Shown here: positions 9,835 through 18,051 of the stretch, one piece after another | Layout: every line of letters begins with the position of its first letter | How positions within the stretch are numbered: position 1 is the stretch's first letter | DNA from: Bacillus sp. NP157 | GTDB taxonomy: Bacteria > Pseudomonadota > Gammaproteobacteria > Xanthomonadales > Rhodanobacteraceae | DNA length: 64,000 nucleotides | Direction of reading: 5' to 3' | Assembly (NCBI GenBank): GCA_018889975.1 | Contig: CP076546.1 | Coordinates: 1,860,001-1,924,000 of the forward strand | Notes under the pieces: generated by a model | Told to the model about the DNA's origin: nothing | Seen by the model: only the letters and a program-made list of their open reading frames with translations | Databases searched by the model: none | Position numbers and translations under genes: made by a program

Positions 9835-10464
9835 TCAGGTACGAATAAGCCCGCGCTCCTGCGCCATCCGGTACAGATCCAGTTCCGACCCCGCATTGAG
9901 CTTGTTCATCACCGCGGCGCGGTGGATGTAGATCGTCTTCTGCCCGATGCCCAGCTCGGCGGCCACCTGCTTCGGTGCACGGCCCGCGGCCAGCAGCAGG
10001 AACACTTCGCGTTCGCGGGCGGTGAGGCGGCTGAAGGGATCCAGGTCCGCGGAATTGCGCGTCGAGCGGCGTTCGCGCAGGTCGGAGCTGAGGTACTGGT
10101 CGCCGGCGAGCACGGCGCGAACCGCGGCGACCAGCTCTTCCGGTGCGACACCCTTGGTCACGTAGCCGCGTGCGCCGCGGCGCATGGCTTCGGAAACGTA
10201 GGGTTCGCCGTCGTGCATGCTCAGCACGATGATCCGCATGGATGGCTCGATGCTGCCCAGGTGCTCGATCAGCGGCAGGCCGCTGCCGTCGGGCAGTGAC
10301 AGGTCCACCGCCACCAGGTCGGGACGGTGCTGGGTAACGGCATCGACGGCCTCGTCGGCATTGCGCGCTTCGGCAACGACGTCCAGGTCCGGTTCCAGTT
10401 CGATGAGGCGTTTGAAACCCTCACGGACAATGGCATGGTCATCTACAAGGACGATTCTTGGCAT
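9835..10464 (-). CDS. NarL/FixJ-type response regulator
   Basis: 209 residues. The receiver domain (1-120) has the acidic pair VDDH, phospho-acceptor Asp in VAVDLSLPDG, the conserved Thr/Ser in VLSMHD and Lys in YVTKG. A LuxR-type helix-turn-helix follows (LTAREREVFLLLAAGRAPKQ, then LGIGQKTIYIHR). It is transcribed divergently from a histidine kinase 87 bp away, so the two probably form a two-component pair, similar in design to UhpA/UhpB. The ATG at 10464 (MPRIVLVDDH) is the family-typical start. Confidence 0.93.
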   Translation of the reverse strand: MPRIVLVDDHAIVREGFKRLIELEPDLDVVAEARNADEAVDAVTQHRPDLVAVDLSLPDGSGLPLIEHLGSIEPSMRIIVLSMHDGEPYVSEAMRRGARGYVTKGVAPEELVAAVRAVLAGDQYLSSDLRERRSTRNSADLDPFSRLTAREREVFLLLAAGRAPKQVAAELGIGQKTIYIHRAAVMNKLNAGSELDLYRMAQERGLIRT

Positions 10465-10551
10465 GGGCTGAATGTAACAGCACCGGCACAACTGTGCGCG
10501 CATGCCGGATCGCCGCGTCGGAACGCCACGGCCGACGTGTAACATTCGGGT

Positions 10552-12138
10552 ATGCGACTCCGCGCCCTATTCCGCTTTGCCGGCCCTCTCATCGCCATTG
10601 CCTACGCGCTGGCCTGGGTGATGCTCTGGCCGACCGAGCAACCGTACTGGGTGTTGCCCTTCGGCCTGCGCTTCGGCGCGCTGTTGCTGACCCGCACCCG
10701 CGACTGGTTCTGGATCCTCGGTGGTGAAATCGCTGCCAGCGCCTTCTGCGAGTGGCGTAGCGGCCTGCCGATCGGCGGCGCCGGCTTCGTCCTGGGCGAT
10801 ACGCCGGAACCGCTGATGGTCGCCGCGTCGCTGTGGCTGCTGCGCCGTGCGCACCTGCACGCGAGCCTGAGCACCCCCGAAGACGTCGCCCGACTGCTGC
10901 TGTCGGCGATGGTCACCGCGACGGTGGCGACCGCGGGCAACGCCGCGATGATGGCCTCGCTGCACCCGGCCGCCCCGGTGGAAATGCTCGGCACCACCTT
11001 CGGCAGCGACCTGCTCGGCAACTACCTGGGCGTGCTGCTGGTGGTGCCGGTGATGGTGCTGGCCTTCCGCGAGCGACCTACCCAGACCGCCCTGGCCGAG
11101 CTCTTGCTGGACGGCCTGCTGGTGATGCTGCCCTCGCTGGCGATCCTGATCACCCTGGCCGAGTACTCGCCGCAGCCGCAGTTCGCCCGCGTGCTGTCGC
11201 TCGCCCCGGTGCTGTTCTTCGCGTTCCGCCACGGCTGGCGTGGCGCCGGCCTGGCCATGCTGATCACCAGCGTGGGCCTGAATGTCACCGAGGACATGAT
11301 CGGTCGTGGCGCGCCCACGGCGGCCGCCCACCTGTTCCTGGCCGTGGCCGGCACCGGCACCCTGATGCTCGGCGCCGCCACCGATGCCCTCCGCCGCAGC
11401 AGCGAGCGGGTCGCCCAGCAGAACACCCACCTGGCCGCCGCCAACCAGCGGCTGGACCAGCTGGCCCGCCAGCTACGCGACGCGGCCCGCGGCAACCTGC
11501 AGGCCGAAGAAAACCTGCGCCGGCACATGGCCTCGGAGCTGCACGACGAGCTGGGCCAGAACCTCACCGCCATCCAGACCCACCTGAAACTGGCCCAGGC
11601 CCGCCTCGGCGACGCCGGGATGAACGACATCGGCAGCGCGATCAACGGCATCCTCGGCCACATGCGCCGGGCCCTGCACAAGATGCTGGACAGCCTGCGC
11701 CCCTCCGTCCTGGACGAATTCGGCCTGCTCCGCGCCCTGGACGAGGGCCCGATCCGCGACATGCTCACCGCCGCCGGCATCCATTACGTGACCGACCTGC
11801 GCGGCGAGCCCCGCCTGCTCGACGACGACACCCTGACCGCGATTTATCGCGTGGTGCAGGAAAGTGCGACCAATGTGGTCCGCCATTCGGGTGCCCGCGA
11901 GATGCGCCTGCGCCTGCGGATCGGCATCCGCGACGTCGGCCCGGTGGCGGTCCTCGACATTCGTGACGACGGCACCGGCCTGCCCGCTACCCCCCGCCCC
12001 GTCCGCAGCGATGGGGGTGGGCGGGGCCTGCAGGGCATGAGCGACCGGATCACCGCCCTGGGTGGGGTGTTCCGCATCGTCCCGGAGGCCGTCGGACTGC
12101 ACCTGCGCGTGCTGCTTCGCAGCACAAGTATCGGATAG
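10552..12138 (+). CDS. MASE1-type membrane histidine kinase
   Basis: 528 residues. Residues 1-280 hold about eight transmembrane helices of MASE1 type, an integral-membrane sensor. A coiled linker leads to a HisKA_3 dimerisation helix with the phospho-acceptor His in SELHDELGQNLTAI, and a UhpB/NarX-type ATPase domain with VVQESATNVVRHSG (N box), DIRDDGTGLP (G1) and GGGRGLQGMSDR (G2). It should phosphorylate the divergent NarL-type regulator. The ligand is unknown. An inverted repeat (GTATCGGA ... TCCGATAC, 12128-12160) brackets its stop codon. Confidence 0.93.
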   Translation: MRLRALFRFAGPLIAIAYALAWVMLWPTEQPYWVLPFGLRFGALLLTRTRDWFWILGGEIAASAFCEWRSGLPIGGAGFVLGDTPEPLMVAASLWLLRRAHLHASLSTPEDVARLLLSAMVTATVATAGNAAMMASLHPAAPVEMLGTTFGSDLLGNYLGVLLVVPVMVLAFRERPTQTALAELLLDGLLVMLPSLAILITLAEYSPQPQFARVLSLAPVLFFAFRHGWRGAGLAMLITSVGLNVTEDMIGRGAPTAAAHLFLAVAGTGTLMLGAATDALRRSSERVAQQNTHLAAANQRLDQLARQLRDAARGNLQAEENLRRHMASELHDELGQNLTAIQTHLKLAQARLGDAGMNDIGSAINGILGHMRRALHKMLDSLRPSVLDEFGLLRALDEGPIRDMLTAAGIHYVTDLRGEPRLLDDDTLTAIYRVVQESATNVVRHSGAREMRLRLRIGIRDVGPVAVLDIRDDGTGLPATPRPVRSDGGGRGLQGMSDRITALGGVFRIVPEAVGLHLRVLLRSTSIG

Positions 12139-12195
12139 GACATAGGAAATTTTCCGATACCGGGTTCGTGAACGGTTCGTTACGATTCTTCCATC

Positions 12196-12393
12196 GATGT
12201 GGGGGAGCCGCCGTCGAGAGACGGCGAGCCCAGTTCGATCGTGGGGACGATCGGACTGAAGAGGCGACAGGATGTCAGCCTCGCCGATGCCAGGTGGCGA
12301 CACGGGATTTAGCGAGCAACTCGCGATCCACGAACCGCCAGGCAATTCGGATCAGCCGCCGGTGGACAGGAGTCCACCGGCGGCGTTTTTATT
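12196..12393 (+). ncRNA. Structured RNA candidate with GGA loops (Rsm/Csr-like)
   Basis: No protein frame fits this stretch, but four stems follow each other: 12210-12225 (GCCGTC-GAGA-GACGGC); 12233-12256 (10-bp stem, GGGG loop); 12261-12281 (loop AGGAT, embedded in ACAGGATGT); 12355-12384 (12-bp stem, loop CAGGAG), followed by TTTTTATTT. Eight GGA triplets occur in under 200 nt, three of them in loops, and ACAGGATGT matches the best-known CsrA/RsmA site. That is the layout of RsmY/RsmZ/CsrB sponges. The 5' end is a guess; TACGAT at 12181 could be a -10. Confidence 0.5.
12355..12393 (+). terminator. Strong intrinsic terminator of the RNA candidate
   Basis: A perfect 12-bp GC-rich stem with a 6-nt loop, then G and five T. 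Confidence 0.85.
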
Positions 12394-12440
12394 TGTGCCG
12401 CCCGCCAAACCGCCCCGCCCGCCGTGGCCACCGGGGCATG

Positions 12441-12467
12441 AAAAAGGCCCCGCTTGGGGGCCTTTTC
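12441..12467 (-). terminator. Terminator downstream of fur (bidirectional)
   Basis: AAAGGCCCC/GGGGCCTTT stem with a 4-nt loop and a T-run on both strands, 27 bp past the fur stop. Confidence 0.85.
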
Positions 12468-12493
12468 GTAGAACCGTCAGCGCCTTACGCCGA

Positions 12494-12910
12494 CTACCGA
12501 TGCTTTTTCTTCGGTCGCACGTACAGCACCAGGCTATGGTCTTCGATCACATACCCATGCCGCTCGGCGATCTCGTGCTGGAGGCGCTCGATCTCTTCGC
12601 TGATGAACTCGATGACCTTCCCGCTGTCAACGTCGATCATGTGGTCATGATGCTTGCCGCGGTCCAGCTCGTAGACGGCCTGGCCGCCTTCGAAGTTATG
12701 CTTCATCACGATGCCGGCCGCCTCGAACTGGGTCAGCACGCGATAAACCGTGGCAAGCCCGATGTCCTCCTGGTGCGCAAGCAGCCGCTTGTAGATGTCT
12801 TCGGCCGTAAGGTGGCGCTCATCCGCCTCCTCGAAGACCTGCAGGATCCGCATGCGCGGATGGGTGACTTTAAGGCCCGCCTTGCGGAGCTCTTGGGTTT
12901 CCTGGTCCAT
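12494..12910 (-). CDS. fur: Ferric uptake regulator Fur
   Basis: 138 residues. An N-terminal winged helix (GLKVTHPRMRILQVFEEA; ATVYRVLTQFEAAGIV) and the metal-binding HHDHMIDVDSG block followed by the dimer domain are typical. Residues His/Asp/Glu of the regulatory site are present. The CxxC pairs of some Fur proteins are absent, as is common in xanthomonads. It represses iron-uptake genes with Fe2+. The ATG at 12910 has an AGAAGAGG ribosome site. Divergent from bamE, a conserved arrangement in gammaproteobacteria. An FTR1 iron permease is carried on the island 47 kb away. Confidence 0.97.
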   Translation of the reverse strand: MDQETQELRKAGLKVTHPRMRILQVFEEADERHLTAEDIYKRLLAHQEDIGLATVYRVLTQFEAAGIVMKHNFEGGQAVYELDRGKHHDHMIDVDSGKVIEFISEEIERLQHEIAERHGYVIEDHSLVLYVRPKKKHR

Positions 12911-12985
12911 CTCAGACCTCTTCTCGCGGTGCCGTCAGGCGCTTAGTGTATCATCGCTCGCTTCACGATCTGGACGTTATTACGC

Positions 12986-13456
12986 ATGCAAAAGCTGCTC
13001 ATCCGCACGCTGGGTATGGCCCTCCTGGCAACCGCTACCGCGGGCTGTGGCCTCGTCTATACCCCCGACGTGCAGCAGGGCAACCTGCTCGACAAGAAAA
13101 ACGTCGACCAGCTGCAGCCCGGCATGACGAAGCGCCAGGTCCTCGTGCTCCTCGGCACCCCGTCGGTCATCTCGCCGTTCGACAACGATCGCTGGGACTA
13201 CGTCTCCACGTTCTCGCATCGCGGCAAGCCGATGGTGACCCGCACGCTGACGCTCACCTTCAACAACGACACGCTGGTCCGCACCGACGGCGACTTCTTC
13301 AAGCAGGACGCCCAGCAGCTGCTGGAAGACTCGAAGAAGTACAAGTCGAACCCGATCGACGACGCCAAGGGTGACAAGAACACCAGCGCCAACGACAAGA
13401 AGGACGACACGCCCATCTTCGGCGGCGGCGCCTCCACCGACGACACCAAAAAGTAG
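12986..13456 (+). CDS. bamE: Outer-membrane assembly lipoprotein BamE (OmlA)
   Basis: 156 residues. A lipoprotein signal with lipobox TAGC (Cys about residue 21) is followed by the BamE domain (TPDVQQGNLLDKKNVDQLQP, GMTKRQVLVLLGTPSV, WDYVSTF). The C-terminal 50 residues (Lys/Asp-rich, GGGAS) are a low-complexity extension seen in xanthomonad OmlA. It belongs to the BAM complex inserting outer-membrane proteins. The stop TAG (13454-13456) is part of a REP copy. Confidence 0.95.
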   Translation: MQKLLIRTLGMALLATATAGCGLVYTPDVQQGNLLDKKNVDQLQPGMTKRQVLVLLGTPSVISPFDNDRWDYVSTFSHRGKPMVTRTLTLTFNNDTLVRTDGDFFKQDAQQLLEDSKKYKSNPIDDAKGDKNTSANDKKDDTPIFGGGASTDDTKK

Positions 13457-13475
13457 GAGCGCGCCTGCGCGCGAT
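13453..13475 (+). repeat. REP-like palindrome copy
   Basis: Plus-strand copy whose TAG ends bamE. Confidence 0.85.
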
Positions 13476-13488
13476 GCTCTAGATAACA

Positions 13489-13516
13489 GGGGCCCCCAAA
13501 CAATGGGGGCCCTTTG
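13489..13516. terminator. Bidirectional hairpin between bamE and rnfH
   Basis: GGGGCCCCC/GGGGGCCC stem with a 7-nt loop and TTTG after it, placed between convergent genes. A further GGGGGCCC follows 5 bp later. Confidence 0.6.
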
Positions 13517-13560
13517 ATAATGGGGGCCCTCTAACAACGGGTCCCTTCTCAACGACCCCG

Positions 13561-13833
13561 TTACCTGGCAGCCCTCCTCCTCCGAGCCTCCATCGGATCC
13601 AGCAAAAGCCCCCGATAGACCTCAACCCGGTCGCCATCGGCGAGCACATGCGACGCCCCGACCTTCCTGCCAAACACCCCCAGACGCTCCGGATCGGGCT
13701 GGGTGCCCACGGGAAGCGAGGGCAAGGCCAGGATGGCGGCCTCCCAGGCCGTCGTCCCCGCCGGGACCTGCAGCGCCACGACCGCCTGTCCCTCGGGGCC
13801 GGCGTAGGCGACCTCGACGCGCAGCTCAGCCAT
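13561..13833 (-). CDS. rnfH: RnfH family (UPF0125) ubiquitin-like protein
   Basis: 90 residues with the beta-grasp pattern of RnfH: RVEVAYAGPEGQAVVALQVP at the start, LGVFGRKVGASHVLADGDRV and EVYRGLLLDPMEARRRRA at the end. The molecular role is not firmly known. The start ATG (13833) overlaps the end of ratA by 8 nt, so the pair is translationally coupled; ratA-rnfH pairing is widely conserved. Confidence 0.93.
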   Translation of the reverse strand: MAELRVEVAYAGPEGQAVVALQVPAGTTAWEAAILALPSLPVGTQPDPERLGVFGRKVGASHVLADGDRVEVYRGLLLDPMEARRRRAAR

Positions 13834-14254
13834 ACCAGCGGCGAGCCTCGTCGCAGAAGTCGTCCACCATCTTGTTAGCGAGCTGCTGGAAACCCATCTT
13901 CAGTACCGTGCCACCGATGCCGGCGTAGTCGAAGTCCAGGGCAAGGGCGATCTTGCAGCCGACGTCACCCAGGGCCTGGAAGGTGAAGACGCCATCCAGC
14001 GAGCGGAACGGGCCTTCCACGAAGTTCATGGTCAGGCTGTCCGGGCGATGCATGGTGTTGCGGGTGGTGAAGTGTTGCTTCATCCCGGCGAACTTCAGGT
14101 CGAGCCGGGCGACCAGCACATCGCCGTCGCGCTCCACGACGGTGGCGGTGTCACACCAGTTGAAGCGCTTTGGGTATGCTTCAACGTCGTTGACCAGGTC
14201 GAACATCTGCGCGGGCGTGAAAGGCACGATCGCACTGCGGCGGATTTCAATCAC
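13826..14254 (-). CDS. ratA: RatA/COQ10-type START-domain protein
   Basis: 142 residues, a polyketide-cyclase/START-like fold (IEIRRSAIVPFTPAQMFDLV, NDVEAYPKRFNWC, GPFRSLDGVFTFQAL, VDDFCDEARRWYG). E. coli RatA was reported to block 70S ribosome assembly; eukaryotic relatives bind coenzyme Q, so which role holds here is open. I choose the GTG at 14254, which yields the canonical VIEIRRSA; an upstream TTG would extend into smpB. It is divergent from smpB by 80 bp. Confidence 0.93.
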   Translation of the reverse strand: MIEIRRSAIVPFTPAQMFDLVNDVEAYPKRFNWCDTATVVERDGDVLVARLDLKFAGMKQHFTTRNTMHRPDSLTMNFVEGPFRSLDGVFTFQALGDVGCKIALALDFDYAGIGGTVLKMGFQQLANKMVDDFCDEARRWYG

Positions 14255-14334
14255 TGGATAAGACCTCGTCGTATTTGCCGGCTCACGGACCCGCCGGCCT
14301 CGTATCAGGGACCGATAGACCGATTTTAGCGGAC

Positions 14335-14835
14335 ATGGCAAAAGCGAAAGCAAAGGACACGGAAAAAGAGGGCCGCGGCACGATCGCGCTGAACAAGCGT
14401 GCGCGCCACGAATACCACATCGACCAGCGGTTCGAATGCGGCATGGCGCTGCAGGGCTGGGAACTGAAGTCGCTGCGTGCCGGCCGGATCAGCTTCGGCG
14501 AAGGCTGCTACGCCATCATCGAGCACGGCGAGGTCTTCCTTGTCGGCGCCCAGATCCCGCCGCTGATCAGCGCGTCCACCCACGTGGTCGCCAACGACCG
14601 GCGCAGCCGCAAGCTGCTCCTGCACCGCGAAGAAATCGACCGCCTGGTCGGCGCCGTCGAGCGCAAGGGTTACACCCTCGTCCCCACCGCGATGTACTGG
14701 AAGAACAACAAGGTGAAGTGCGAGATCGGCCTGGCCAAGGGCAAGCAGGACCACGACAAGCGCGCCGCCGACAAGGAACGCGAATGGGCCGTGGACAAGC
14801 AGCGCGTCATGCGGTCACACAACCGCCTGGGCTAA
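14335..14835 (+). CDS. smpB: SsrA-binding protein SmpB
   Basis: 166 residues. The family blocks NKRARHEYHIDQRFECGMAL, GWELKSLRAGRISFGEGC and the basic tail (DHDKRAADKEREWAVDKQRV) that mimics codon-anticodon pairing are complete. It brings tmRNA to stalled ribosomes. The tmRNA gene itself follows 140 bp downstream on the same strand. The ATG at 14335 gives a lysine-rich N-terminus typical of the family. Confidence 0.97.
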   Translation: MAKAKAKDTEKEGRGTIALNKRARHEYHIDQRFECGMALQGWELKSLRAGRISFGEGCYAIIEHGEVFLVGAQIPPLISASTHVVANDRRSRKLLLHREEIDRLVGAVERKGYTLVPTAMYWKNNKVKCEIGLAKGKQDHDKRAADKEREWAVDKQRVMRSHNRLG

Positions 14836-14845
14836 CCAGCCTCGT

Positions 14846-14868
14846 GTAGGAGCGCGCCCGCGCGCGAC
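14846..14868 (+). repeat. REP-like palindrome copy (last one in the window)
   Basis: A slightly diverged copy (GCGCGCCCGCGCGCG core) between smpB and ssrA. No further copy was found to the right edge. Confidence 0.8.
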
Positions 14869-14915
14869 CACCCCAACCCCAGCAAAACCCCACACCCCAA
14901 ATCCCCCACCGCCCA

Positions 14916-14944
14916 TTGTGACCACCCCACCCCGCCCCTATACT
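14916..14944 (+). promoter_or_regulatory. Sigma-70 promoter of ssrA
   Basis: TTGTGA, a 17-nt spacer and TATACT, 30 nt before the mature tmRNA 5' end; the leader would be removed by RNase P. Confidence 0.7.
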
Positions 14945-14974
14945 GCGGGTTGTAGATTCACCACAGCTTTCCCC

Positions 14975-15367
<393 letters not shown>

Positions 15368-15424
15368 ATATGGCTCATGCCCCCGGTCCATCGGGGAACA
15401 TGACCTGCCTCGGCTGATTCCTTC

Positions 15425-15446
15425 GGGTATCACGCGGGGTATCACG
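15425..15446 (+). repeat. 10-bp direct repeat before the integrase
   Basis: GGGTATCACG occurs at 15425-15434 and 15437-15446, 12 bp apart, the second copy overlapping the integrase start codon. It could be an integrase arm site or an autoregulatory operator. Confidence 0.5.
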
Positions 15447-16984
15447 TGCCAAAGCCTTTGCTGCTGCACCGACCAAGCGGACTCCATGTCCGCTTTTTCG
15501 TGCCTGCCTTCCTGCAACCCTCCCTCGGGCGCCGGTATATCGTTTTGAGCCTGCGCGGTCAGCGGGCCGATGCGGCCCGCCTCCGGGTCGCCCAAATCGG
15601 CTATGTTCTGGGCCACCTCTTCGAGCGGCTCAGGAGCACCCCCGTGACGGACCACAAGGACCTCCTGGCCAAGGCGCTCGCCGCTGTCCGTGGTCCGCAT
15701 GTCGACCTGACCATCGAGCTTCCGGGCGGGGTGCGCATCGTCACCGATGGTTCCGAGCGCGAGAACCTCGAAGCCCGGGGCCTTGCCCTGGAGCTCGAAG
15801 CGCTCCGGCTTGGCGCACCCCCATCGGCAGCTGCACCTGGCCCGGTCCCGGCTAGCAGCCCCGACGACCTCCTGTCTGTTCGCATCGGCAAGTTCGTCGC
15901 GCACATGGAAGGACAGAACCGCAGTGGCAAGAACCTCCTCGACACCGAGCACACGTTGCGGCTGTTCCTCGCCCTGGGCGGTGACAAGCCCGTCCAGCAT
16001 GTCACGGCCGACGACATCGACGCGTTCATGGAGGCCATGCGCTTGTGGCCTGCCAACGCGTCAAAAAAGCCCGCCTACAAGGGGCTGACCCCGTCCGAGA
16101 TTGTGGCCAAGGCCAAACGGGAAGGCTCGCCAGGCCTTGCACCCCGCACGCGGGAAAAGCACCTTGACCGCTTGCGCCTGTTCTTCGGTATCTGGGCCAA
16201 GCGTCGGCTGATTGCCTTCAATCCGTGCGACGGTTTCCAGATCACAAACAAGGCCCAGGATGAGGCACGCTCGCGGGAGCCCTTCTCACCAGACGACCTC
16301 AAAGTCATCTTCGCGCCGGACCGAATCATCAACCCACAACCGCACAAGTACTGGCCGCCCATCCTTGCGCTCTACTCCGGCGCGCGGGTCAACGAAATCG
16401 CACAACTCTTCATTGAGGACATCGAGGAGATCGCGGGCATCTGGGGTATGCACATCCGGCGGCAAACCAAGAACAAGGCTTCCCGCCGTTTCGTGCCTCT
16501 CCATCCCGAACTCATCCGGCTCGGCTTCCTCGACTACGTCAGTGACGTCCGACTGGCCCGGTTTGAGCATGTGTTTCCGGGTTTGACCTGGGGTGAGAAC
16601 GGACCTGGGGATGTCATCGGGGATTGGTTCAACAGGACGTATCTTCGAAAAACCTGTGGTATCGATGACCCTTCAAAGGTGTTCCATAGCTTCCGACATG
16701 GATTTGCCACGGCAGCAGAACGCGCGGGCGTGCCCGACGGCCGCATTGCCCAGTTGACCGGTCACAGTGCGGGCGGCACGGTGCTCAGAAAGCACTACAT
16801 CCAGGTCGCTGACCTTCCCCGCCGGCTCGACGACATCAGCAAGGTGGCGTTTCCGGAAGTCGACCTTTCCCCCAAGAAGCCAGGTTTTTTCGAGCCGTTT
16901 TTGCGACGTCAGCGAGCCCTCGACAGCCGTGCACGCCGGGCAGAGGAAGCGAAGATCAAACAAGCCAAAAAAACGGCCGTTTGA
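15446..16984 (+). CDS. Tyrosine recombinase (island integrase)
   Basis: 512 residues. A variable N-terminal half is followed by a SAM-like core-binding domain (about 145-255) and a catalytic domain with all expected residues: Arg in LYSGARVNEI, His-x-x-Arg in HSFRHGFAT, His in LTGHSAGG and the nucleophile Tyr in RKHYIQVAD. It should catalyse integration and excision at the ssrA 3' end. The GTG at 15446 gives VPKPLLLHRPSGLHVRFFVP, typical of proteobacterial integrases with an N-terminal DUF6538-like segment. The gene looks intact. No excisionase was recognised nearby. Confidence 0.93.
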   Translation: MPKPLLLHRPSGLHVRFFVPAFLQPSLGRRYIVLSLRGQRADAARLRVAQIGYVLGHLFERLRSTPVTDHKDLLAKALAAVRGPHVDLTIELPGGVRIVTDGSERENLEARGLALELEALRLGAPPSAAAPGPVPASSPDDLLSVRIGKFVAHMEGQNRSGKNLLDTEHTLRLFLALGGDKPVQHVTADDIDAFMEAMRLWPANASKKPAYKGLTPSEIVAKAKREGSPGLAPRTREKHLDRLRLFFGIWAKRRLIAFNPCDGFQITNKAQDEARSREPFSPDDLKVIFAPDRIINPQPHKYWPPILALYSGARVNEIAQLFIEDIEEIAGIWGMHIRRQTKNKASRRFVPLHPELIRLGFLDYVSDVRLARFEHVFPGLTWGENGPGDVIGDWFNRTYLRKTCGIDDPSKVFHSFRHGFATAAERAGVPDGRIAQLTGHSAGGTVLRKHYIQVADLPRRLDDISKVAFPEVDLSPKKPGFFEPFLRRQRALDSRARRAEEAKIKQAKKTAV

Positions 16985-17386
16985 ATCGACAGCCACGTCT
17001 GCAATGCGCCGTTTGCATCTGGCACCGACCTCACGCAGGAACTGCTCCGGGCGAGGTACCGTCTGTGCATCCTCCGGGAAGTAAAAAACGAGATGAACCG
17101 AGGGCTGGAACAAGAGCACATCCCCGAGGTTGTTGCCTGCATCAATAAGGCCAGTGGGCACCTGGCAGGGTGGAGTCAACCACCGACGTCTCGATGCCGT
17201 CGGCACGACCGCGCAGACCCCTGGCCCGCGACCCGCAATAAGCCGAAGGCAAGCAATGCGCCGATGCGTCCATCCGTTTGCGTCATTTGCAACGGCTGAG
17301 TGATGCCTCACACATGTCGAAACTGTTTTGACATCCGCCACTGTCGAACCCGGCATAGTCGGCCAGTCCTTCTTACCAAATTCCGC
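16985..17386. other. Intergenic stretch with no assigned gene
   Basis: Open frames exist on both strands (a 68-codon plus-strand one from 17093, and a minus-strand one running back under the integrase). Neither has a clear ribosome site or a recognisable domain, so I assign none. A 14-bp element near its right end (17352-17365) is described separately. Confidence 0.4.
17352..17365 (+). promoter_or_regulatory. Conserved 14-bp element, copy 1
   Basis: GGCATAGTCGGCCA, 21 bp before the ATG of a DUF2188-like gene. The identical element occurs at 54061-54074, at the same distance from a paralogous gene. CATAGT could be a -10. Confidence 0.5.
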
Positions 17387-17626
17387 ATGCTCATTATTGA
17401 TGTTCCCTACTCAGCGCAGAGCGACGGGACGTGGAAAGTCGACCAGACCTCTGGTGCCCTCCGCGGCTTTGCCAGCCGGATGAACGCGGCGCTCCCTTCT
17501 GCGAAGAAAGCGGAAGGTGTGTCCCCTGAACAAGGGAAACCCGTGGCGCTCAAAATCGAGGGTGGAGACGATGATTGGCGGCTAATTGGACCGCACCTCA
17601 AAGAGCCCATGCAGAGGTCCCGCTAG
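17387..17626 (+). CDS. Small DUF2188-like protein
   Basis: 79 residues, soluble. The pattern of a Trp-containing strand (GTWKVDQ), a helix rich in Ala/Lys (MNAALPSAKKAEG) and a final strand IEGGDDDWRLIGP resembles short DUF2188-type proteins. A paralog at 54096 shares ML-x-x-D-x-P, the Trp, IEG-x-D-x-x-WRL and LK-x-P. Function unknown. Its stop TAG touches the ATG of the SemiSWEET gene, so the two are probably co-transcribed. Confidence 0.6.
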   Translation: MLIIDVPYSAQSDGTWKVDQTSGALRGFASRMNAALPSAKKAEGVSPEQGKPVALKIEGGDDDWRLIGPHLKEPMQRSR

Positions 17627-17947
17627 ATGATGGGCCTGGCCGCGCACCTGTCCAGTCCCGAGCCTCTTGGCTGGCTCGCCTCCCTCATCTTGCTCTCGAC
17701 CATCAGCCGGCAAATCTGGCGGCAGGCGCGTGCGCCGACAGTTGAAGCTGTATCGAAATGGCTTTTCATTGGCCAGATGTCGGCGTCCCTCCTCTACCTG
17801 GTCTACAGCATTCTCGTCAAAAACCCCGTCTTCATTGCCAGCAATGCCGCCCTGCTCATCACCGGCATCGTTGGACAGGTCATCTATATCCGTCACCGGA
17901 ACAGGGATGAAAAAATGACAAAATCGGTGGCCGCCGGGCGCGTTTGA
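17627..17947 (+). CDS. SemiSWEET (PQ-loop) sugar transporter
   Basis: 106 residues with three transmembrane helices (about 14-30, 45-62 and 68-88), the size of a SemiSWEET half-transporter that dimerises to carry sugars. The segment EPLGWLASLILLSTISRQIW with RAPTVEAVSKWLFIGQM matches the PQ-loop/MtN3 pattern. It begins directly after the stop of the upstream small gene. The sugar is not predictable. Confidence 0.8.
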   Translation: MMGLAAHLSSPEPLGWLASLILLSTISRQIWRQARAPTVEAVSKWLFIGQMSASLLYLVYSILVKNPVFIASNAALLITGIVGQVIYIRHRNRDEKMTKSVAAGRV

Positions 17948-18051
17948 TTCTTCGTCGTCCGTCCGTGTTTTCCGCCGTAAAATGCTGACGGACACCATCA
18001 CATCTTCATCAAAATCGACGGCCTATGTTGCGGGAAAAAGGGGATCCCGTA

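Noticed and set aside
12139-12493. Protein-coding frames across the RNA candidate
   Set aside because: They have no ribosome sites or domains and run through perfect hairpins and two terminators.
16673-17356. Long minus-strand open frame partly antisense to the integrase gene
   Set aside because: No recognised domain, no ribosome site, and the part under the integrase is explained by its codon usage.
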